Below are positions 54,439 to 62,977 of a DNA stretch of 64,000 bases, piece by piece. Made by a program: the position numbers and the translations under genes. Numbering within the stretch: the stretch's first letter is position 1; each line of letters starts with the position of its first letter. The DNA is from Flavobacterium taihuense. GTDB lineage: Bacteria > Bacteroidota > Bacteroidia > Flavobacteriales > Flavobacteriaceae. Below the pieces are notes generated by a model. It did no database searches, was not told the origin of the DNA, and saw only the letters and a list, made by a program, of their open reading frames with translations. The stretch is from positions 1-64,000 of the forward strand of contig NZ_JAHWYN010000002.1 in assembly GCF_019351435.1 (NCBI RefSeq), written 5' to 3'.

Positions 54439-57400
54439 ATGAAAAGAAAATATTGTACATCGACAATGCTTCCCTTTTGTATGTCACTCCTGTTCAGTGT
54501 ATTTATGCTACAGTCAGGTTTTGCACAACAGAAAACTCTTTCTGTAACGGGGAAAGTAACCTCTACAAGTGATGGCCTAGGTATTCCTGGAGCCAATATT
54601 ACTGTAGAAGGAGGAGGAGCAAGTACATCGACAGACTTTGACGGAACTTATAAAATTAATGTCAAATCAGATGATGTATTAAAAATTACTGTTTTAGGGT
54701 ATAGATCCCAAAAAATTTCGGTAAACAACCAATCAACGATTAATGTTGGTTTGCAAACAGAAACTTCTGACCTTAAGGAAGTTGTAGTTATTGGGTATGG
54801 TACTCAGAAAAAGAAAGTTTCTACAGCTGCAACTTCAGTAGTATCGGCAAAGGACATTCAAGCAGTAGCTGTTGGTGATGTTGTAAATGCCTTGCAAGGA
54901 CAAAGTTCGGGTGTTAATGTTACTTCTACTTCTGGACAACCTGGAGCTGGTATGGTAATCAACATTCGTGGGGTAGGAACCGCAGGAAACAATTCGCCTT
55001 TATATGTTGTAGATGGTGTGGTGGTAGATAATGGTATTGGATATTTGGATCCATCTTCTATTGAAAGAGTTGATATTCTTAAAGATGCTGCAGCGGCTTC
55101 AATTTATGGAGCTAGAGCGGCCAATGGTGTTGTATTGGTAACAACCAAAAAGGGGAAAGATGGTAAAATGAATGTATCGTTAAGTACATATACCGGTTTC
55201 CAACAAGTGGCTAAAAAATTAGACTTGTTGAATACGCAAGAGTACACTACCATTGTAAATGAAGGGCGAGTGAATTCAGGTCTTTCTCCTTTGTATACTC
55301 CGGCGCAAATTGCATCTTTCCCAGATCACGATTGGCAAGATGATTTGTTTAATGAAGGTGCAATGAAACAAAATCACTCTTTATTAATTACAGGGGGTGA
55401 TAAAAAATCGACTATTGCAACGGGATTGTCTTATTATGGACAAGACGGACTTATTGGTAGTCAAACCAATCAATCTAAATATGGTCGTACAACATTTAAT
55501 GTGAATTCAACTTCAGAGGTTATCGAAAATCATTTGAAAATAGGAGAAAATTTCTCTTACGCCAATATCAAAAGTAGTGGTGTTTCTGATCAAGGGATTT
55601 ACAGTAACAGTATTAGAGGATTCATAAATGCAGCTCCAATTGATGCCGCTTATGATGATAATGGTGATTTTGCACATTCTGTAATTTCTTCAGACATCAG
55701 TAATCCACTTGGGTCATTGTACTATAATAACTTCAATGAAAACAAAATTGACCGTTATGTAGGTAACATTTTTGCGGAAGCAAAATTTTTGAAAAACTTT
55801 ACATTTAGAACTAGTTTTGGTGTTGATATTACCGATAGCGCTTACCGCTCTTATGTTCCGGTATATTCACTTTCTTCAAATACGAACAATACTGTATCCA
55901 GTGTTACCCAGAGTTCTAATAAAGGATTGGGTTGGTTATTTGAAAATACCTTGCAATACAAAGCTTCTTTAAATGAGGTTCACCATTTTGATGTATTAGT
56001 GGGGACATCTGCTAAAGAAAACACTTCGGAATACATAAGTGCTACGGGTAAAAATTTAAATTTTGATGATTTTGCACATGCTTATTTGAGTAATGCTACA
56101 GATAAAACTTCTAATACCGTTTCAGGTGGTCGTTATGATTATTCTATGCAATCTTATTTTGGACGTTTATTGTATGATTATGACAATAAATATTTGTTCT
56201 CGGCTACTGTACGTAGAGATGGATCGTCCAATTTTGGACCAAACAACAAGTATGCTATATTTCCTGCGTTTTCTGCAGGTTGGAATGTGGACAAAGAAAG
56301 TTTTTTTCCAGAAAACAAAGTGGTTACAAATCTTAAAATTAGAGGTAGCTGGGGGCAAAACGGGAATGATCAATTCGCTAAACAATTTGCTTATATGTCA
56401 ACAATAAGTTCTTATGATAAAAACTACCATTTTGGGACTACGGATGAAACATTACAAGTGGGATCTAGTCCAGATGCACTTTCTAATCCAGATTTAAAAT
56501 GGGAAACTTCAGAACAATTGGATTTAGGTTTTGACCTTACTTTGTTTTCTTCGTTGACTTTTACTTTTGATTATTATGACAAAAAAACCAAAGATTGGCT
56601 AGTGCAGGCTTCTGTGCCAGATATTGCTGGAGCTACAGCGCCTTACATCAATGGAGGTGACATTAGCAATAAAGGTTTGGAATTTGCTTTAGGGTATAGA
56701 ACAAATTTTGGAAAAGATTGGACTTTTGCGGTAAATGGTAATGCTTCATTCAACCAAAATGAAGTTCTTCGAATTGCAAACGCTGAAGGAATCATTCACG
56801 GAGATACAAACTTGTTGTTTCAAGGGATAGATGAGATAAACAGAGTTGAAGTTGGACAACCAATAGGCTATTTCTACGGTTTAAAAACGGACGGAATTTT
56901 TCAAAATGCATCTGAACTTACTTCGGTTCAACCTAATGCACAACCTGGAGATGTTCGTTTTGTTGATTTAAACGGTGATGGAAAAATTGATGCCAACGAC
57001 AAAACTAAAATTGGCAATCCAAATCCTGATTTTACGTATGGTTTGAGTATGGATGTATCTTATAAAGCGTTTGATTTTTCTATTTACACTTATGGTGTGG
57101 CAGGAAGCCAAAATGTTTTTGGAGTTCATGATTATACTCGTGCTTATAACAATTACACTACAAGTATCTTAGACAGATGGACTACCGAAGGTACTTCGAA
57201 CAGTATACCAAGAGTTACTAACGGTACAGATGCTAATGGGAATTATACGAAATTCTCTGATTTGTATATTCAAAATGCTGATTTCTTCAGAATTAAATCG
57301 GCTACTTTGGGTTGTGACTTGACAAAATTGACAGACAATCTTAACTTCTTTAGCAAATTTAGACTTTATGTAGCGGCAAACAACTTGTTTACGTTTACTA

Positions 57401-57525
57401 AATACCAAGGAATGGATCCAGAAATTGGATTTGGAAACACTAACCAATCATGGGCCAGAGGTATTGACATAGGATATTATCCACAGCCTAGAACTTACAT
57501 GTTGGGTCTTAATGTTAACTTTTAA
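54439..57525 (+). CDS. SusC/RagA-family TonB-dependent transporter (xylose-linked locus)
   Basis: Outer-membrane oligosaccharide importer. A signal peptide (..LQSGFAQQ) is followed by a carboxypeptidase-regulatory-like domain (VTGKVTSTSDGLGIPGANI), the SusC signature VVVIGYGTQKKKVSTAATSV, a plug domain (KDAAAASIYGARAANGVVLVTTKKG) and a barrel with DLNGDGKIDANDKTKIGNPNPDFTYG, ending in Phe (LGLNVNF). Length 1028 aa. It sits in the xyl transcription unit, so the import substrate probably contains xylose; xyloglucan or xylan oligosaccharides are the main options given the GH31 gene downstream. Confidence 0.93.
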   Translation: MKRKYCTSTMLPFCMSLLFSVFMLQSGFAQQKTLSVTGKVTSTSDGLGIPGANITVEGGGASTSTDFDGTYKINVKSDDVLKITVLGYRSQKISVNNQSTINVGLQTETSDLKEVVVIGYGTQKKKVSTAATSVVSAKDIQAVAVGDVVNALQGQSSGVNVTSTSGQPGAGMVINIRGVGTAGNNSPLYVVDGVVVDNGIGYLDPSSIERVDILKDAAAASIYGARAANGVVLVTTKKGKDGKMNVSLSTYTGFQQVAKKLDLLNTQEYTTIVNEGRVNSGLSPLYTPAQIASFPDHDWQDDLFNEGAMKQNHSLLITGGDKKSTIATGLSYYGQDGLIGSQTNQSKYGRTTFNVNSTSEVIENHLKIGENFSYANIKSSGVSDQGIYSNSIRGFINAAPIDAAYDDNGDFAHSVISSDISNPLGSLYYNNFNENKIDRYVGNIFAEAKFLKNFTFRTSFGVDITDSAYRSYVPVYSLSSNTNNTVSSVTQSSNKGLGWLFENTLQYKASLNEVHHFDVLVGTSAKENTSEYISATGKNLNFDDFAHAYLSNATDKTSNTVSGGRYDYSMQSYFGRLLYDYDNKYLFSATVRRDGSSNFGPNNKYAIFPAFSAGWNVDKESFFPENKVVTNLKIRGSWGQNGNDQFAKQFAYMSTISSYDKNYHFGTTDETLQVGSSPDALSNPDLKWETSEQLDLGFDLTLFSSLTFTFDYYDKKTKDWLVQASVPDIAGATAPYINGGDISNKGLEFALGYRTNFGKDWTFAVNGNASFNQNEVLRIANAEGIIHGDTNLLFQGIDEINRVEVGQPIGYFYGLKTDGIFQNASELTSVQPNAQPGDVRFVDLNGDGKIDANDKTKIGNPNPDFTYGLSMDVSYKAFDFSIYTYGVAGSQNVFGVHDYTRAYNNYTTSILDRWTTEGTSNSIPRVTNGTDANGNYTKFSDLYIQNADFFRIKSATLGCDLTKLTDNLNFFSKFRLYVAANNLFTFTKYQGMDPEIGFGNTNQSWARGIDIGYYPQPRTYMLGLNVNF

Positions 57526-57528
57526 AAA

Positions 57529-59115
57529 ATGATACCGATGAAAAACTATATAAAATTATTTGCAGTTTCGAGCCTTTTCGTATTAGGGGCATGTTCCAAT
57601 GATTTTTTGGAGAACGAACCTTATACCGAAAAAGTTACCGAAAATTTTTATAAAACGCCGAAAGATGCGTATGAAGGTGTTGTAGCAATCTATGACATAT
57701 TGCAACGCGAAGCGTATGGAGGACCTTTATTGATAAGCGAGCAAGCATCTGATGATTGTTTTGGAGGATATGGAATAGCAGATGCTCAAGCAGATTTAGA
57801 ATGGGATCGTTTTTTATACGTTTCTGATAAAGACATGAATAAAGACACCTGGAAAACACTTTACCAAGGAATCTATAGATCTAATATTTTATTAGAAAAC
57901 TTAGATAAAATTGATTGGGGAACTGATGCAGCACTTAAAACAAAATACGAAGCAGAAGCTCGTTTCTTGAGAGCTCATTTCCATTTTCAATTGGCCAAAA
58001 TGTTCGGGGATATAGTAGCACTAGATCACACTCTTGATGCAAGCGAATTGTATTCTCCAAGAGTAGCTCCGGAAGTAACTTATGCTCTAATTGCCGGTGA
58101 TTTGAAATTTGCTGCGGATAATTTGGGTAGCGATAACTACTCTCAACCAGGAAATCCTAATTATGGACATGTAACTAAATGGGCTGCTGAATCCTATCTT
58201 GCAAGAACATTTTTGTTCTATACTGATTATTATAAAAAAGCGGATTTAGCGGGCGTTGTTTCCAAAACACAAGCGGTAGCTTACATAAACGATGCTGTTA
58301 ATAATAGTGGACACGCACTAGTTGCTGATTTCTCTCATTTATGGCTTGCCGCTTCGCTTGAAAATTTTGCAGGGGAAGACAATACCGAAATGGTTTGGGC
58401 AGTTCGTTTCAATGGATCAGGTAAAGGGGATTGGAATCTTCATGAAGGAAACCGTTTTCAAGTGCTTATTGCTCCTCGTGGTGGTGCGATAGGACGTTAT
58501 GCTACAGGATGGGGCGGTGCGACTGTTAACCCAAAATTGTACAAGGCTTACGGATTAGGGGATACTCGTAGAGATGCTACTATTATTAATTTCGCAGGTG
58601 AAGGCTTGAATTTTGATGCGCAAGCTAGAGAGCAACGTCAATACACGGGGTATGCATGGAAAAAATATTGCCCAATTACAGACGCAGCAGGAAAAGCAAT
58701 TGTAGAGGTCAATGGAGGAAATTTCCAAATTGATAACTATCAAGATTTAGCTGTAATTCGTTTCGCAGATGTACTCTTGATGGCAGCTGAACTTAATTTG
58801 GGAACCAATGATGGATTCGCTCAAACATGTCTAGACAGAGTACGTGACCGTGCTTATAAAGATCAAGCACACCATCTTGCTGTTACTAAAAAAGTAATTA
58901 TGGAGGAACGTCGTTTAGAGTTGGCTCTTGAAGGGCAGCGTTATTTTGATTTGATTAGACAAGGCACAACAGTGGCTAAAGCAGCTATTGATAATGCTGA
59001 TACAGACCCTCAGTTTAATGTAACATTTAGACCAGAAACATTGGGTTGGTTCCCTCTTCCTCAATCTCAAATCATACTTTCAAACGGAACGATGTCACAA
59101 AACGCTGGTTGGTAA
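57529..59115 (+). CDS. SusD/RagB-family surface glycan-binding lipoprotein (xylose-linked locus)
   Basis: Surface partner of the preceding SusC. The lipobox LGAC is followed by SNDFLENEP, close to the acidic/aromatic surface-export signal I associate with Flavobacterium lipoproteins. SusD landmarks are RSNILLENLDKID, EARFLRAHFHFQLAKMFGDI, VIRFADVLLMAAELNLG and RLELALEGQRYFDLIRQG. Two in-frame starts exist, at 57529 and 57538; the signal peptide fits MKNYIKLFAV at 57538 better, but both are possible. Length 528 aa from the first start. Confidence 0.94.
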   Translation: MIPMKNYIKLFAVSSLFVLGACSNDFLENEPYTEKVTENFYKTPKDAYEGVVAIYDILQREAYGGPLLISEQASDDCFGGYGIADAQADLEWDRFLYVSDKDMNKDTWKTLYQGIYRSNILLENLDKIDWGTDAALKTKYEAEARFLRAHFHFQLAKMFGDIVALDHTLDASELYSPRVAPEVTYALIAGDLKFAADNLGSDNYSQPGNPNYGHVTKWAAESYLARTFLFYTDYYKKADLAGVVSKTQAVAYINDAVNNSGHALVADFSHLWLAASLENFAGEDNTEMVWAVRFNGSGKGDWNLHEGNRFQVLIAPRGGAIGRYATGWGGATVNPKLYKAYGLGDTRRDATIINFAGEGLNFDAQAREQRQYTGYAWKKYCPITDAAGKAIVEVNGGNFQIDNYQDLAVIRFADVLLMAAELNLGTNDGFAQTCLDRVRDRAYKDQAHHLAVTKKVIMEERRLELALEGQRYFDLIRQGTTVAKAAIDNADTDPQFNVTFRPETLGWFPLPQSQIILSNGTMSQNAGW

Positions 59116-59139
59116 TTTTAACTAATAAAAAAAGAAACT

Positions 59140-59223
59140 ATGAAATCGCCTCTCACATCAAGTTTGCGCAAGCAAACATCAATAAATAAAAGGGCGATAC
59201 CATATATGACCACTAACAAATAA
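59140..59223 (+). CDS. Possible 27-codon small ORF between susD and the lipoprotein gene
   Basis: ATG at 59140, stop at 59221-59223, reading MKSPLTSSLRKQTSINKRAI and a short tail. It is basic and lacks a signal peptide. It fills most of the 119-bp gap and ends 11 bp before the next start codon. It could be a chance frame; no family is recognised. Confidence 0.2.
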   Translation: MKSPLTSSLRKQTSINKRAIPYMTTNK

Positions 59224-59234
59224 ATTTAACATAT

Positions 59235-60080
59235 ATGAAACGTAAACTATATACACTTATAGCAGTAATAGCTCTAGGGACACTTTTTTCCTGTGAACCG
59301 GTAGAAGACAGAAATAGTCTTCCCGCAATAACCTATACAGAAGCGGCTCTTAATCATACGGAAGTTGTAACGGCCAATACTTTGGTTATGACAAATAATG
59401 ATAAAGACGTTACTCCTTATTGGTCGATTACTGACGCAACTGGGGCAGAGATAGGACATTTTAATACTAATTCGTCATCTGTAATAATCCCTTTTAAAGG
59501 AACCTATGCTGTGACTTATACAGCTTACACAAGAGGAGGGGCATTGTACACTCAGCCAAAAACGATAACTATTGCTAAAACGGATTTGTCGTCTATTACA
59601 ACAGATCCAAAATGGGCAATGTTAACCAATGGAGCTGCTGGAAAAACATGGGTATTAAATATGGCCAATCCTGTAGGATGGGCAGGATTAGAATATCCAG
59701 GTGCATCTGGAGATAACTGGAATTGGTTTCCTGATTATGCAAGTAACAGTTGGGTAATGGAAAACAAGGATTGGGGTGAAATGCACTTTGATCTTAATGA
59801 AGCTTATAATGTTTCCGTAAAACAAACCGCAATTGTTGGTACTTCTCAGACAAACAAGTCAGGAACTTTTGTGTTTGATATTCCAAATAATAAATTAGTT
59901 TTTAACGGAGGAGTAGAGATGCTTTATGGTGGGGATTATTATGCCGATGTTAGTAATTGGACCTCTGTGCACGTTATAAAACTTACAGAAACTGAACTTG
60001 AACTTGGAGTGGTTCGCGACCAAAGTAGAAAAGGTGAAGGAAAGTGTCAAATCGTTTTCCGTTACAAACCAAAACCATAA
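59235..60080 (+). CDS. Surface lipoprotein with PKD-like domain, putative glycan-binding protein
   Basis: The lipobox LFSC (C20) is followed by EPVEDR, an acidic surface-export signal. Residues ~40-115 look like an Ig/PKD-like fold (ALNHTEVVTANTLVMTNNDKDVTPYWSITDATGAEIGHF...GTYAVTYTAY). Residues ~130-281 form a separate beta-rich domain with many aromatics (TWVLNMANPVGWAGLEYPG..WNWFPDYASNSWVMENKDWGEMHFDL). Aromatic-rich beta domains after SusD in such loci usually bind glycan. The position directly after susCD supports a role like SusE/F. I recognise no catalytic motif. Length 281 aa. Confidence 0.75.
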   Translation: MKRKLYTLIAVIALGTLFSCEPVEDRNSLPAITYTEAALNHTEVVTANTLVMTNNDKDVTPYWSITDATGAEIGHFNTNSSSVIIPFKGTYAVTYTAYTRGGALYTQPKTITIAKTDLSSITTDPKWAMLTNGAAGKTWVLNMANPVGWAGLEYPGASGDNWNWFPDYASNSWVMENKDWGEMHFDLNEAYNVSVKQTAIVGTSQTNKSGTFVFDIPNNKLVFNGGVEMLYGGDYYADVSNWTSVHVIKLTETELELGVVRDQSRKGEGKCQIVFRYKPKP

Positions 60081-60128
60081 TGCAATAATTAGTAGGTTAG
60101 TGCAGTTTTTTGGGTTTTGAAACGGGTA

Positions 60129-60172
60129 TGCAATATCAAGAGTTAGGATTCATACACTAACTCTTGATTGCA
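60129..60172 (+). terminator. Hairpin after the susC-susD-lipoprotein genes
   Basis: TGCAATATCAAGAGTTAG pairs with CTAACTCTTGATTGCA apart from a 2-base bulge, around a 10-base loop. No T-run follows, so it is a weak terminator or a 3'-end protecting hairpin. Confidence 0.5.
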
Positions 60173-60240
60173 ATCCCAAAATAATAGAGATTTGTTTCAA
60201 AAGGAAAAGAAAAAGTACTACTAAAAAGTTATAATATAAC

Positions 60241-60278
60241 GTATCGATAATTGGTGTAATTTGAACACATATCGATAC
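60241..60278. promoter_or_regulatory. 38-bp nested dyad before the GH2-GH31 genes
   Basis: GTATCGATA (60241-60249) and TATCGATAC (60270-60278) form a perfect outer inverted repeat. Inside, GTGT-aatttga-ACAC forms a second dyad. It lies 185 bp upstream of the GH2 start in a 345-bp gap. It may be a regulator site of a third type, since it matches none of the arabinose, galactose or xylose elements. Confidence 0.45.
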
Positions 60279-60316
60279 ATTTATACTACTTTAAAACTAT
60301 TAGTAATTTAATAAAA

Positions 60317-60424
60317 ATGAACATTAGCTTAAATTGGACACAAGAACCAATGAAGATATGTGACTTGAGCCATAGCGAAAAGGCCAAGCAATTCCATACT
60401 CCAATAAAAACAAATAGTATCTAA
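60317..60424 (+). CDS. Possible 35-codon leader ORF ending one base before GH2
   Basis: ATG at 60317, TAA at 60422-60424, one base before the GH2 ATG. It reads MNISLNWTQEPMKICDLSHS and continues to ...TPIKTNSI. The stop/start spacing would suit translational coupling. No family is recognised, and chance cannot be excluded. Confidence 0.25.
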   Translation: MNISLNWTQEPMKICDLSHSEKAKQFHTPIKTNSI

Positions 60425-60425
60425 C

Positions 60426-62903
60426 ATGAAAAATTTGAACCTTTTAAAAACACTGGCCATTTTTGGATTTATTGTAATTTTTGGTTGCCATAAAGATAAT
60501 AGTGACCCTTTTTCTTCCAGAAAAATTTCTTTTAATTCCGATTGGGGTTTTCATTTAAATGACAGTATTATTGATAAAGATACTATTGGAACTAATACAA
60601 AATGGAGAACACTAAATGTCCCTCACGATTGGACTGTTGAAGGAAAGTTTGATGAAAAAAGCCCTGCAGGATATGGAGGTGGAGCACTTACTGGTGGTTT
60701 AGGTTGGTACAAAAAAACATTTAAAGTTGCAGATGAAGACAGCACAAAAGTAACTTCAATAATTTTTGATGGTGTTTATAAAAATAGTGAAGTTTGGGTA
60801 AACGGACATTATTTAGGAAAACGCCCAAATGGTTATATTAGTTTTCAGTATGAAATTTCTCCATATTTGAATTATGGAGATAAAAACAACGAAATTATTG
60901 TTAAGGTTGACAATTCAAAACAACCCAACTCACGTTGGTATTCTGGTTCAGGAATATTCAGAAACGTATGGTTAGAAACTACAGATAAATTGCATGTTGG
61001 TCAATGGGGAACGTATGTTACCACACCTAAAGTTACAACCGAAAAAGCTACAGTTAAATTTGAAACTACGATTCAAAATCAAAATTCAACTTCCAAAAAA
61101 GCTACTGTAACTACTACTATTTTTAAAAAGAATACTAAAGTAACATCGGTTACTCAAAATATATCAATTGGTGCCAAAGCCAATCAAACAGTTAAACAAG
61201 AAGCTCAAGTCGAAACGCCAATTTTATGGTCTGTTGAAGCTCCCGAATTGTACACAGCTGTTACCGAAATTTCGGTAGACGATAAAATTGTAGATCAATA
61301 CAAAACCAATTTCGGAATCAGAAGTTTTAAATTCGATGTTGACAAAGGATTTATTTTAAACGGAAAGCAGGTTAAAATTAAAGGTGTTTGTATGCACCAC
61401 GATTTAGGTCCATTGGGATCGGCGATTAATACCAGAGCCATTGAACGCCAATTGCAAATCATGAAAGACATGGGAGTAAATGGTATAAGAACCTCTCACA
61501 ATCCTCCAGCCCCGGAGCTTTTAGATCTTTGCGATAAAATGGGTTTCATTGTCATGGACGAAGCTTTTGATATGTGGAAAAAAGCAAAAACCAAATACGA
61601 TTACAGTCTTGACTGGGATCAATGGCATGCCAAAGATTTACAGGATCAGATCCTTAGAGATCGCAATCATCCCAGCATATTTATGTGGAGTATCGGAAAC
61701 GAAATTCCAGAACAATGGAGTGATGAAGGTGTAGTAATTGCCAAAGAATTATCAGGAATCGTAAAAAAACTGGATGCCACACGTTTGGTTACTGCTGCAA
61801 TGAATCCTGCCGTTAATATGAATATTGACGAGGTAACTTTGCAATTTGAAAAGTCTAAAACTGGTTTCAATAAATTAGCTACTTCGGGAGCTTTGGATAT
61901 TATTGGCTACAATTATGCCCATCAAACTTTTGAATACCATCAAAAAAACTTTCCGAATGTGCCTTTCATTGCCACCGAAACTACTTCGGCTTTAGAAACA
62001 CGCGGCTATTACGATGCCGTTTCGGATGTCGTTAAGAAATGGCCGGTAAGATGGGATCTTAAATTTACGGATGGAAATCTAGGCAATACAGTATCTGCTT
62101 ATGACCAGGTTCAGGCGCCTTGGGGTTCTACGCACGAAGCCACTTGGAAAGTGATGAAAAAGCACGATTTCCTTGCAGGAATGTACATCTGGACCGGTTT
62201 CGATTATATTGGTGAACCAACACCTTATGAATGGCCATCTATCAGTTCGTATTTTGGAATTGTGGATTTAGCCGGTTTCCCAAAAGACGTTTATTATATG
62301 TACCAAAGTGAATGGACAAACAAAACGGTTCTGCATCTTTTTCCACATTGGAACTGGGCAGCAGGTCAAAACGTAGATGTTTGGGCATACTATAACAATG
62401 CCGATGAGGTGGAACTTTTTCTTAACGGAAAATCAGTTGGCGTTCGCAGCAAAAAAGGAGACGATTTGCACGTAATGTGGAGAATTCCTTTTCAAGCAGG
62501 TACATTGAAAGCTATTTCCCGTAAAAACGGAAAAACAGTTTTAGAAACCGAAATCAAAACAGCCGGAACAGCAACAAATTTAAAATTGTTTGCAGACAGA
62601 CCAACGATTAAAGCTGATGGAAACGATTTATCTTTCGTAACCGTTGATATTACAGATGCGAATGGCGTGCTTTCGCCAAATGCCAATAACGAAATCCAAT
62701 TTTCTTTGAAAGGAAACGGAAAAATTGTAGGTGTTTGTAGTGGAGATCCGGTAAGTCATGAATCCTACAAAGGCGACAGACACACAGCCCTTAACGGAAA
62801 ATGTCTCGTTGTAATTCAGGCAGGAGAAAAAGTTGAAAAACTGGAATTGACTGCCAGTGCCAGTGGTTTGAAAAGCAGCACAACAATAATTACGGTTAAA
62901 TAA
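60426..62903 (+). CDS. GH2 beta-galactosidase-type enzyme, surface lipoprotein
   Basis: Retaining exo-glycosidase of the beta-galactosidase type. The lipobox IFGC (C21) is followed by HKDNSD, which suggests surface exposure. The barrel carries CMHHDLGPLG, RTSHNPPAPELLDLCDKMGF, acid/base E426 (SIGNEIPEQW) and nucleophile E518 (ATETTSA); WTGFDYIGEPTPYEWPS and C-terminal Ig-like domains follow. It resembles the periplasmic GH2 at 42006 in domain order and motifs but is anchored differently. With GH31 next to it and the xylose genes upstream, removal of galactose from xyloglucan side chains is a reasonable but unproven role. Length 825 aa. Confidence 0.88.
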   Translation: MKNLNLLKTLAIFGFIVIFGCHKDNSDPFSSRKISFNSDWGFHLNDSIIDKDTIGTNTKWRTLNVPHDWTVEGKFDEKSPAGYGGGALTGGLGWYKKTFKVADEDSTKVTSIIFDGVYKNSEVWVNGHYLGKRPNGYISFQYEISPYLNYGDKNNEIIVKVDNSKQPNSRWYSGSGIFRNVWLETTDKLHVGQWGTYVTTPKVTTEKATVKFETTIQNQNSTSKKATVTTTIFKKNTKVTSVTQNISIGAKANQTVKQEAQVETPILWSVEAPELYTAVTEISVDDKIVDQYKTNFGIRSFKFDVDKGFILNGKQVKIKGVCMHHDLGPLGSAINTRAIERQLQIMKDMGVNGIRTSHNPPAPELLDLCDKMGFIVMDEAFDMWKKAKTKYDYSLDWDQWHAKDLQDQILRDRNHPSIFMWSIGNEIPEQWSDEGVVIAKELSGIVKKLDATRLVTAAMNPAVNMNIDEVTLQFEKSKTGFNKLATSGALDIIGYNYAHQTFEYHQKNFPNVPFIATETTSALETRGYYDAVSDVVKKWPVRWDLKFTDGNLGNTVSAYDQVQAPWGSTHEATWKVMKKHDFLAGMYIWTGFDYIGEPTPYEWPSISSYFGIVDLAGFPKDVYYMYQSEWTNKTVLHLFPHWNWAAGQNVDVWAYYNNADEVELFLNGKSVGVRSKKGDDLHVMWRIPFQAGTLKAISRKNGKTVLETEIKTAGTATNLKLFADRPTIKADGNDLSFVTVDITDANGVLSPNANNEIQFSLKGNGKIVGVCSGDPVSHESYKGDRHTALNGKCLVVIQAGEKVEKLELTASASGLKSSTTIITVK

Positions 62904-62913
62904 AGAAATGCTC

Positions 62914-62946
62914 AAACCGATAGATTTTAGAAATCTGTCGGGTTTG
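62914..62946 (+). other. Intra-operon hairpin between GH2 and GH31
   Basis: A 15-bp stem (CAAACCGATAGATTT / AAATCTGTCGGTTTG, one wobble) with a 3-base loop. No T-run follows, so a transcript-processing or stabilising role, or partial termination, is more likely than a full stop. Confidence 0.6.
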
Positions 62947-62977
62947 ACAAATCGACTAAAAATAAAAACTAACAACA

